From Nemopilema nomurai (lineage: Eukaryota; Cnidaria; Scyphozoa; Rhizostomeae; Rhizostomatidae): a stretch of DNA of 64,000 nt. Location: NCBI GenBank assembly GCA_003864495.1, contig ML133387.1, positions 2,243,200 through 2,307,199 on the forward strand, given 5' to 3'. A model generated the notes under the pieces. That model was not told where the DNA came from, made no database searches, and saw only the letters and a program-made list of their open reading frames with translations. A program made the translations under genes and the position numbers. Each line of letters begins with the position of its first letter. Positions within the stretch are counted from its first letter, which is position 1. Shown here one piece after another: positions 1-9,983 of the stretch.

Positions 1-3000
1 AAATGCTTTATTTTGATTGTACATACATTGACGTTGATTAAACGCAAAGAAAAAGTTGGTCAAAAATCAGTCATTTTGGCAAGGCTATAGCCTTGTTTTT
101 TGCGCAAAAACGCCATTCTCTACCAGTGCCGTATCTTGCAAACTATGATGGATATAATCAAGTACAGCACCTCAAAATGCTTTATTTTGATTGTACATCA
201 CATTGACGTGCTTAAACGCAAAGAAAAAGTTGGTCAAAAATCAGTCATTTTGGCAAGGCTATAGCCTTGGTTTTTGCGCAAAAACGCCATTCTCTACCAG
301 TGCCGTATCTTGCAAACTATGACGGATATAATCAAGTACAGCACCTCAAAATGCTTTATTTTGATTGTACATCACATTGACGTGGCTTAAACGCAAAGAA
401 AAAGTTGGTCAAAAATCAGTCATTTTGGCAAGGCTATAGCCTTGGTTTTTCGCTCAAAAACGCCATTCTCTACCAGTGCCGTATCTTGCAAACTATGATG
501 GATATAATCAAGTACAGCACCTCAAAATGCTTTATTTTGATTGTACATCACATTGACGTGGCTTAAACGCAAAGAAAAAGTTGGTCAAAAATCAGTCATT
601 TTGGCAAGGCTATAGCCTTGGTTTTTTGCGCAAAAACGCCATTCTCTACCAGTGCCGTATCTTGCAAACTATGATGATAAGTCAGTACCTCAAAATGCTT
701 TATTTTGATTGTACATCACATTGACGTGGCTTAAACGCAAAGAAAAAGTTGGTCAAAAATCAGTCATTTTGGCAAGGCTATAGCCTTGGTTTTTTGCTCA
801 AAAACGCCATTTTACCAGTGCCGTATCTTGCAAACTATGATGGATATAATCAAGTACAGCACCTCAAAATGCTTTATTTTGATTGTACATCACATTGACG
901 TGGCTTAAACGCAAAGAAAAAGTTGGTCAAAAATCAGTCATTTTGGCAAGGCTATAGCCTTGGTTTTTTGCTCAAAAACGCCATTCTCTACCAGTGCCGT
1001 ATCTTGCAAACTATGATGGATATAATCAAGTACAGCACCTCAAAATGCTTTATTTTGATTGTACATCACATTGACGTGGCTTAAACGCAAAGAAAAAGTT
1101 GGTCAAAATCAGTCATTTTGGCAAGGCTATAGCCTTGGTTTTTTGCGCAAAAACGCCATTCTCTACCAGTGCCGTATCTTGCAAACTATGATTGATATAA
1201 TCAAGTACAGCACCTCAAAATGCTTTATTTTGATTGTACATCACATTGACGTGGCTTAAACGCAAAGAAAAAGTTGGTCAAAAATCAGTCATTTTGGCAA
1301 GGCTATAGCCTTTTTTTTGCTCAAAAACCGCCATTCTCTTACCAGTGCCGTATCTTGCAAACTATGATGGATATAATCAAGTACAGCACCTCAAAATGCT
1401 TTATTTTTATTGTACATCACATTGACGTGGATTAAACGCAAAGAAAAAATTGGTCGAAAATCAGTCATTTTGGCAAGGCTATAGCCTTGGTTTTTTGCGC
1501 AAAAACGCAATTCTCTACCAGTGCCGTATCTTGCAAACTATGATTGATATAATCAAGTAGATCACCTCAAAATGCTTTATTTTGATTGTACATAACATTG
1601 ACGTGGATTAAACGCAAAGAAAAAGTTGGTCAAAAATCAGTCATTTTGGCAAGGCTATAGCCATTGTTTTTTGCGCAAAAACGCCATTCTCTACCAGTGC
1701 CGTATCTTGCAAACTATGACGAATATAATCAAGTGCAGCACCTTAAAATGGTTTATTTTGATTGTACATCACATTGACGTGACTTAAACGCAAAGAAAAA
1801 GTTGGTCAAAAATCAGTCATTTTGGCAAGGCTATAGCCTTAGTTTTTCGCGCAAAAACGCCATTCTCTACCAGTGCCGTATCTTGCAAACTATGACGGAT
1901 ATAATCAAGTACAGCACCTCAAAATGCTTTATTTTCATTGTACATCACATTGACGAGGCTTAAACGCAAAGAAAAAGTTGGTCAAAAATTGGTAACTTTG
2001 GCAATGCTATAGCCTCAGTTTTTTGCGTAAAAACGCCATTCTCTGCCAGTGCCGTATCTTGCAAACTATGATTGATATAATCAAGTACAGCACCTCAAAA
2101 TGCTTTATTTTGATTATACATCACATTGACGTGGCTTAAACGCAAAGAAAAAATTGGTCAAAAATCAGTCAATTTGGCAAGGCTATAGCCTTGGTTTTTT
2201 GCTCAAAAACGCCATTCTCTACCAGTGCCGTATCTTGCAAACTATGATGGATATAATCAAGTACAGCACCTGAAAATGCTTTATTTTCATTGTACATCAC
2301 ATTGACGAGGCTTAAACGCAAAGAAAAAATTGGTCAAAAATCAGTCATTTTGGCAAGGCTATAGCCTTGGTTTTTTGCTCAAAAACGCCATTCTCTACCA
2401 GTGCCGTATCTTGCAAACTATGATTGATATAATCAAGTACAGCATCTCAAAATGCTTTATTTTGATTGTACATCACATTGACGAGGCTTAAACGCAAAGA
2501 AAAAGTTGGTCGAAAATCGCTCATTTTGGCAAGGCTATAGCCTTGGTTTTTTGCGTAAAAACGCCATTTTCTTACACGGCCGTATCTTGCAAACTATTAC
2601 GGACACGATCAAGTGCAGTACCTCAAAATGCTTTATTTTGATTGTACATCACATTGACGTGGCTTCAAGGCAAAGAAAAAGTTGGTCAAAAATCAGTCAT
2701 TTTGGCAAGGCTATAGCCTTGGTTTTTTGCTCAAAAACGCCATACTTTACCACAGCCGTATCTTGCAAACTATGATGGATATAATCAAGTAGAGCACCTC
2801 AAAATGCTTTATTTTGATTGTACATCACATTGACGTGGATTAAACGCAAAGAAAAAATTGGTCGAAAATCAGTCATTTTGGCAAGGCTATAGCCTTGGTT
2901 TTTTGCCAAAAACGCAATTCTCTACCAGTGCCGTATCTTGCAAACTATGATTGATATAATCAAGTACAGCACCTCAAAATGCTTTATTTTGATTGAACAT

Positions 3001-6000
3001 CACATTGACGTGGATTAAACACAAAGAAAAAATTGGTCGAAAATCAGTCATTTTGGCAAGGCTATAGCCTTGGTTTTTTGCTCAAAAACGCCATACTTTA
3101 CCACAGCCGTATCTTGCAAACTATGATGGATATAATCAAGTAGAGCACCTCAAAATGCTTTATTTTGATTGTACATCACATTGACGTGGATTAAACGCAA
3201 AGAAAAAATTGGTCGAAAATCAGTCATTTTGGCAAGGCTATAGCCTTGGTTTTTTTGCCAAAAACGCAATTCTCTACCAGTGCCGTATCTTGCAAACTAT
3301 GATTGATATAATCAAGTACAGCACCTCAAAATGCTTTATTTTGATTGAACATCACATTGACGTGGATTAAACACAAAGAAAAAATTGGTCGAAAATCAGT
3401 CATTTTTGCAAGGCTATAGCCTTGGTTTTTTGCGCAAAAACGCCATTCTCTACCAGTGCCGTATCTTGCAAACTATGATTGATAGAATCAAGTACAGCAC
3501 CTCAAAATGCTTTATTTTCATTGTACATCACATTGACATGGATTAAACGCAAAGAAAAAATTGGTCGAAAATCAGTCATTTTGGCAAGGCTATAGCCTTG
3601 GTTTTTTGCGCAAAAACGCAATTCTCTACCAGTGCTGTATCTTGCAAACTATGATTGATATAATCAAGTAGATCACCTCAAAATGCTTTATTTTGATTGT
3701 ACATAACATTGACGTGGATTAAACGCAAAGAAAAAGTTTGTCAAAAATCAGTCATTTTGGCAAGGCTATAGCCATTGTTTTTTGCGCAAAAACGCCATTC
3801 TCTACCAGTGCCGTATCTTGCAAACTATGACGAATATAATCAAGTGCAGCACCTTAAAATGGTTTATTTTGATTGTACATCACATTGACGTGACTTAAAC
3901 GCAAAGAAAAAGTTGGTCAAAAATCAGTCATTTTGGCAAGGCTATAGCCATTGTTTTTTGCGCAAAAACGCCATTCTCTACCAGTGCCGTATCTTGCAAA
4001 CTATTACGGACACGATCAAGTGCAGTACCTCAAAATGCTTTATTTTGATTGTACATCACATTGACGTGGCTTCAAGGCAAAGAAAAAGTTGGTCAAAAAT
4101 CAGTCATTTTGGCAAGGCTATAGCCTTGGTTTTTTGCTCAAAAACGCCATACTTTACCACAGCCGTATCTTGCAAACTATGATGGATATAATCAAGTACA
4201 GCACCTCAAAATGCTTTATTTTCATTGTACATCACATTGACGTGGATTAAACGCAAAGAAAAAATTGGTCGAAAATCAGTCATTTTGGCAAGGCTATAGC
4301 CTTGGTTTTTTGCGCAAAAACGCAATTCTCTACCAGTGCCGTATCTTGCAAACTATGATTGATATAATTAAGTAGATCACCTCAAAATGCTTTATTTTGA
4401 TTGTACATAACATTGACGTGGATTAAACGCAAAGAAAAAGTTGGTCAAAAATCAGTCATTTTGGCAAGGCTATAGCCATTGTTTTTTGCGCAAAAACGCC
4501 ATTCTCTACCAGTGCCGTATCTTGCAAACTATGACGAATATAATCAAGTGCAGCACCTTAAAATGGTTTATTTTGATTGTACATCACATTGACGTGACTT
4601 AAACGCAAAGAAAAAGTTGGTCAAAAATCAGTCATTTTGGCAAGGCTATAGCCTTAGTTTTTCGCGCAAAAACGCCATTCTCTACCAGTGCCGTATCTTG
4701 CAAACTATGACGGATATAATCAAGTACAGCACCTCAAAATGCTTTATTTTGATTATACATCACATTGACGTGGCTTAAACGCAAAGAAAAAGTTGGTCAA
4801 AAATCAGTCAATTTGGCAAGGCTATAGCCTTGGTTTTTTGCTCAAAAACGCCATTCTCTACCAGTGCCGTATCTTGCAAACTATGACGGATATAATCAAG
4901 TACAGCACCTCAAAATGCTTTATTTTGATTATACATCACATTGACGTGGCTTAAACGCAAAGAAAAAGTTGGTCAAAATCAGTCAATTTGGCAAGGCTAT
5001 AGCCTTGGTTTTTTGCTCAAAAACGCCATTCTCTACCAGTGCCGTATCTTGCAAACTATGACGAATATAATCAAGTGCAGCACCTTAAAATGGTTTATTT
5101 TGATTGTACATCACATTGACGTGACTTAAACGCAAAGAAAAAGTTGGTCAAAAATCAGTCATTTTGGCAAGGCTATAGCCTTAGTTTTTCGCGCAAAAAC
5201 GCCATTCTCTACCAGTGCCGTATCTTGCAAACTATGACGGATATAATCAAGTACAGCACCTCAAAATGCTTTATTTTGATTATACATCACATTGACGTGG
5301 CTTAAACGCAAAGAAAAAGTTGGTCAAAAATCAGTCAATTTGGCAAGGCTATAGCCTTGGTTTTTTGCTCAAAAACGCCATTCTCTACCAGTGCCGTATC
5401 TTGCAAACTATGATGGATATAATCAAGTACAGCACCTCAAAATGCTTTATTTTCATTGTATATCACATTGACGAGGCTTAAACGCAAAGAAAAAGTTGGT
5501 CAAAAATCAGTCATTTTGGCAAGGCTATAGCCTTGGTTTTTTGCGCAAAAACGCCATTCTCTACCAGTGCCGTATCTTGCAAACTATGATGGATATAATC
5601 AAGTACAGCACCTCAAAATGCTTTATTTTCATTGTACATCACATTGACGAGGCTTAAACGCAAAGAAAAAGTTGGTCAAAAATCAATCATTTTGGCAAGG
5701 CTATAGCCTTGGTTTTTCGCGCAAAAACGCCATTCTCTACCAGTGCCGTATCTTGCAAACTATGACGGATATAATCAAGTGCAGCACCTTAAAATGGTTT
5801 ATTTTGATTGTACATCACATTGACGTGACTTAAACGCAAAGAAAAAGTTGGTCAAAAATCAGTCATTTTGGCAAGGCTATAGCCTTGGTTTTTCGCGCAA
5901 AAACGCCATTCTCTACCAGTGCCGTATCTTGCAAACTATGACGGATATAATCAAGTACAGCACCTCAAAATGCTTTATTTTGATTATACATCACATTGAC

Positions 6001-6085
6001 GTGGCTTAAACGCAAAGAAAAAATTGGTCGAAAATCAGTCATTTTGGCAAGGCTATAGCCTTGGTTTTTTGCGCAAAAACGCAAT
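1..6085. repeat. 176-bp satellite array, left segment
   Basis: Head-to-tail monomers of about 176 bp fill this stretch (roughly 34-35 copies). The landmark TACCAGTGCCGTATC recurs at 121, 295, 471, 647, 813 and so on, spaced 174-176 bp with occasional small deletions. Each monomer has a 16-bp perfect palindrome CAAGGCTATAGCCTTG, followed within 2-3 bases in many copies by TTTTTGCGCAAAAA, and a TCAAAAT-gcttt-ATTTTGA dyad. Copies at 1-1,400 are very uniform. Copies at 1,400-6,050 carry several recurring variants. The array runs off the left edge of the window. The 60-90 codon open frames inside it change frame every monomer (176 is not a multiple of 3), so I do not call them genes. Confidence 0.97.
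6084..6085. other. Target-site duplication AT, left
   Basis: The satellite reads cgca-AT before the element and AT-tctctacc after it. An uninterrupted monomer variant elsewhere reads cgcaattctctacc, so the dinucleotide AT is present twice around the insertion. Confidence 0.8.
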
Positions 6086-6149
6086 ACACCAATTCATTTT
6101 ATAATCGAGGTCGTCGGCCTCGATCGCGCGAACGAGGTTCCGGGTGAAA
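6086..6149 (+). repeat. Left terminal inverted repeat
   Basis: It begins ACACCAATTCATTTT and matches the reverse complement of 9,918-9,981 with two mismatches over 64 bp. It is CpG-rich and contains CGAGG (6,106), CCTCG (6,118) and CGAGG (6,133), which can form short nested hairpins and could be transposase-binding sites. Confidence 0.95.
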
Positions 6150-6271
6150 GATTTTTACGGCAATAGTAAAGTTTGGCGTTGGTATATTACTTTTTGAATA
6201 CTTACTCACTTTTTATCCTGGCTCATTTGGAACAGCTTTTTTAAAAGCTTTAAAAAGTACAAAACTCCGGC

Positions 6272-7836
6272 ATGGTGAACGGAAACTGTTCAGTTGTAGG
6301 CTGTACGAACAGTCGTTACACGTTAAAAAAGTTGGAAAGACAAGCCTGTGATGAACATCATGGACAAACCAAGAAGGATTGCCCGTGTAAAGCACCATTT
6401 ACGTTGCACTGGTTTCCAAGTGTACATAAAAACCTCGAAAGAAGAAAGGAATGGATAAGGTTGGTCAACCGCACAACAAAAAGGAGGGCGAATTGGACAC
6501 CTGGACAAAGCGACATGATTTGTTCGAACCACTTTGTGGATGGAAAACCCACAAAGGAAAATCCTTTACCAACCATAAATCTTGGTTATAACAAGCCCCC
6601 CAAAATACCTAGACGCAAGCTTTTAAGAGAAAGTCTTTGCTCAGAAACATAAACAAGTTCTCAAAGTGTCCAAGGAATTGAAGGCTCATCGGATTTTGCA
6701 GCTGCCTGTAATGATCATACTTATTGCCAAGATGAAACTTCTGCACCATGTTGCTCTTGCCAAGATAAAAACAAAGCTTTGACCTCAATGGCAGATGAAA
6801 TATCGAAATTAAATAAAGAAAAAGAACAGCTGGAATGCAATATTGAAAAGTTGAGCAGAAAAATTGATTCACTTTCATTGAAAAAGTCAGAGAAACCACT
6901 TTCTGCTGTAATCATAAACTCTGACAAGAAAATGCGTTTCTACACTGGAATCCAAACTGTGGCCATTTTCAATATATTGTTTTCACTTATAAAGCCATCA
7001 CTTCCAAAAATTCATTATTGGAGAGGAAGAGTTTTGTCCACAAAAAGACAAAAAATAATCAAGCAAAGTCAAAACAAATTGTGTGGCAAAGACCAGCTGC
7101 TATTAGTTCTTGTAAGATTGAGACTTGGTGTATTAAATCAAGATCTGGCAGACAGATTTCATATTTCAGAAGGAACATGCTCCATTATATTTTCCACTTG
7201 GATTAAATTTTTAAGCAAAGTTCTGGGAAATGCACTCATAGTTTGGTTACCAAAAGACATCATTCTTGAAAATTTACCTGACATATTTAAGAAGAAGAAT
7301 AAAAACACCAGATGTGTAATTGATTGTTCTGAAGTCTACATTGAAAGACCAAAATCCTTAGATGTTCAAGCGTGCACTTGGTCAGAGTACAAAAAGCACA
7401 ACAAATTCAAATATTAATAGCTGTGTCGCCAGCAGGCTATATAATGTTTCTTTCAGATTGTTATGGAGGAAGGACAACTGACCAATACATTTGCCAAAAC
7501 AGTTGTTTTTATAATTTACTTGAATATGGCGACGAAGTTATGGCAGATAGGGGCTTTCAAATTAGAGAAGATTTGTTGCACCATTATTGTTCCTTGAATG
7601 TCCCACCTGGTGCCCGAGTGAAGTCACAGATGACATCAGCAGAATGCGACAAAACCAAAGAGGTGGCAAATTTACGAATTCATGTGGAACGTGCCATCAA
7701 CAGATTAAAAACATTTCGAATTTTGAAAAATGTTTTTCCCATAACAATGTTACCATTGGCTGATGATATTATTAGAGTTTGTGCAGCCATTTGCAACATT
7801 CAGCCACCATTAATCCGTGAAAAAAAGCATATGTAA
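6272..7836 (+). pseudogene. THAP-domain DDE transposase, broken
   Basis: The ATG at 6,272 opens a THAP zinc-finger domain (first ~105 codons). It has the C-x4-C pair near the start, the C-x2-H pair in ICSNHF, a central W, and the NPLPT motif, and it should bind the element ends. A coiled-coil-like segment (about 6,790-6,890) follows, then a helix-turn-helix region (LNQDLADRF, SEGTCS). The DDE_Tnp_4 catalytic core comes last: D in CVIDCSEV, D in YGGRTTD, E in RIHVERAI. The frame is broken twice. An in-frame TAA lies at 6,650-6,652, with no other stop before the core. A one-base loss near 7,413 shifts the frame between KFK and LIAVSP. Without these breaks the protein would be about 521 residues, a normal length. 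Splicing around the TAA is an alternative I cannot exclude. Confidence 0.9.
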
Positions 7837-8096
7837 AGTAATGAATTTTTTGTTATTATTTTTGAGGTTACAATGGCAAAAACTTTGAGCATATTGTATG
7901 AAAATAAATCTTCAAAATAAAGTCCCAGTTGATTTTCAAATATGAACCTACACCCCTAGCTATGTGCCTCATTTTGTGCTACTACTACAGCTCCAAGGAG
8001 TGTGTGTTATTTCAAGGAGGGTGAATGTATTACAATGCTACTCTTTAAATAATGAAGGAACATAAAACTTAAGATAAAATTCTGAAAAATCTTCCT
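7837..8096. promoter_or_regulatory. Convergent 3' region with poly(A) signals
   Basis: This short gap lies between the two tail-to-tail transposon genes. AATAAA occurs on the + strand at 7,903-7,908 and 7,916-7,921, about 70-85 bp after the transposase stop, a suitable place for cleavage and polyadenylation. I saw no equivalent hexamer for the minus-strand gene here. Confidence 0.5.
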
Positions 8097-9748
8097 TCAG
8101 TCCCATCCAAAGGTCTTTGTCAAGCTTAATATTTGTGCAAAAACACCATTGGGGGTCCAAACATAAAAGTGGCATGTATGGATTTCAGAAGCAGCCATCT
8201 GGACTTGGCACTGTGTGTAATACTTGTGACTGGGTTTGAGACTTGTTATATTAGCATCTTTTTTCAAGTATGGCAATGTAACATCAGCATCCAAAGGTGA
8301 TTTGTCTCTGATAGAATATGGGCACTTGACCTCTAAGCAAGATTTTCCACAACACAGGCAATCAATTCTTCTGTCTGGGCTGCCACCAACAAAAGGAACA
8401 TCTTTGCATAAAAAAATGCCACATTCATGAACTGTAACACCTTTGTGGGTTTTTTTATATTCAGCAATAAATGTGTTTACAGCCTCGGTTTCCATTGCAC
8501 ATCCATATTTTAGTGCAGGCAATTCCGGATTTACATGCTTATTGCCAGATATACTTTTAAAAATTGCCTCAAAATTGATTGAATCTTCATCTTTATTGCA
8601 TGACTTTCTTTGTGTTTGCATTTTTGTTTTGACACTATGTGCCTTTGAAGCGCTGATAACATGTTTTCGGACTGAAAACCATAATGGATTGTCACTCTGC
8701 CCTCTTGTTGCAATTTCAATTCGTGTACGATTTGATGGAAAGTATTCCATTTTCATTAAAAATTCTTCACTGGATTCTGATTCTAATAAAAATTTATCTA
8801 AGGTGTATAATTCTTCCTCTATAATTGCATGTGCAGTGGTATTCTGTTCAACCCTGTTTACAGCAGAGAATACCATTGATTGACTTCTGTTACACACTGT
8901 TGATAATGCATTTGCAATCTCATCCAAAGTGAGATTTGATTCTTCTTCACCCAATGCATCAAACCTTTTCTTGGGTGAACAATTTAGTTCTGATTTTTTT
9001 TTTCCACGAGTCCCAAAGTCAGCCCTTTTCAATTTAATATCCTTGAGTTTCAAAGGCTGCACTTCTTTATTATTTGGTAGCCATACATTAGGCTTGGATG
9101 TACAAGAAGGGTTATTCAACCCCATTCTTACAGCTGCTTCAATTCTGAACAAAGCTGCGGCAACATGGTTGCAGACTTGCGATAGTCCAGCCATACATGT
9201 GCAGTGGCTACATTGTATTTGGCCACTTTCTTTCTGTAAACAAATCCAGAGTTTATGTGGGACATCTGAGACTTTTGTGATGGCCTACATGTTGACTTTA
9301 TCAGGCAGTATTTGCTTGAAGAGGATATTGGGTGGTATAACAGTGGCTTCAGCCATCCTGTTGTGTAGTAACTGTAACCTCTAGACGTCTTGTAATCATT
9401 AAGGTCTTGACTTTTCAGCTCCGACGGATTAAACGACAAAAAATTAAAAATATCCGGATACAAAGTTGTTGGCCAAAACTTAAGACCTTCATTTTCCGTC
9501 AGCCATCCCTCGGCGATTTGAAAAGGATCCGGAATACATTGGTCAGCAAAGGACAGTTTTGCATTGTATTCAGTCACAATTTCCTTTTGTACTTCTTCTG
9601 CAGTTTTGACAACAGGCACATCATTTTCACATGCAACAAACACTCTTGCTATAAGCTCTTGTTTTCGGCCAGTGACTCTGAGCCCTCTTGCACGCAGGAA
9701 GCTTTTCAGCTCTTCCACTCTCATTTGGGATATCATATCCAAATCCAT
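8097..9748 (-). pseudogene. SAP-SWIM-YqaJ nuclease-like transposon protein, broken
   Basis: This is the second protein of the element. The ATG at 9,748 precedes a SAP-type DNA-binding motif (VEELKSFLRARGLRVTGRK). Near codon 180 is a SWIM-type zinc site, CTC then CNH (C-x-C-x7-C-x-H). The C-terminal ~200 residues are a YqaJ/lambda-exonuclease-like fold: NPLWFSVRKHVISAS, then E in METEA, D in GGSPDR and the ExK of LEVKCPY, the expected metal-binding set. The SWIM histidine/cysteine frame and the upstream frame are offset by one base near 9,206, so one base appears to be lost. The restored length would be about 550 residues. In this element class the nuclease is thought to help transposition, but its exact role is unknown. 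Confidence 0.87.
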
Positions 9749-9917
9749 GATGGCCTCCAAAAGCGCTTCACCTGCTCAGTTCGTTGTTGAACTTTTAAAT
9801 CGCTAGCTTCGCCAAATTCTGGCGCTTTGTACCTGTTTAAGCTTTTAAAATGCTGTTCTAAAGACGACAGAATGAATCGACCAGGAAAGAAAGCGAGTAA
9901 ACAAACTTCAAATAAAT

Positions 9918-9981
9918 TTTCACCCGGAACCTCGTTCGCGCGATCGAGGCCGGCGACCTCGATTTTAAAATGAATTGGTGT
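9918..9981 (-). repeat. Right terminal inverted repeat
   Basis: This is the inverted partner of 6,086-6,149. It ends GAATTGGTGT directly before the AT duplication and differs from the left repeat at two positions. Confidence 0.95.
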
Positions 9982-9983
9982 AT
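9982..9983. other. Target-site duplication AT, right
   Basis: This second copy of the AT dinucleotide directly follows the right inverted repeat. The interrupted satellite monomer then resumes with tctctaccagtgcc. Confidence 0.8.

Larger units (their letters stand above)
6086..9981. mobile_element. ISL2EU-type DNA transposon inserted in satellite
   Basis: A 3,896-bp element with 64-bp terminal inverted repeats interrupts a satellite monomer and is flanked by AT. It carries two convergent genes: a THAP + DDE transposase on + and a SAP/SWIM/YqaJ-like nuclease on -. From family knowledge, a second YqaJ-nuclease gene together with 2-bp AT duplications is the ISL2EU type, related to PIF/Harbinger-like DDE elements. 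The family name is my inference from domain content and ends. One stop codon and two single-base frame breaks make this copy non-autonomous as written, although the termini look intact enough to be mobilised in trans. Confidence 0.9.

Noticed and set aside
1059..5129. Repeated 60-90 residue open frames in the satellite
   Set aside because: They recur only because the monomer recurs. The frame changes with each 176-bp unit and with one-base variants. No start context or family signature.
8236..9806. Plus-strand frames opposite the nuclease gene
   Set aside because: Antisense shadows. The minus strand carries the SAP, SWIM and YqaJ motifs.
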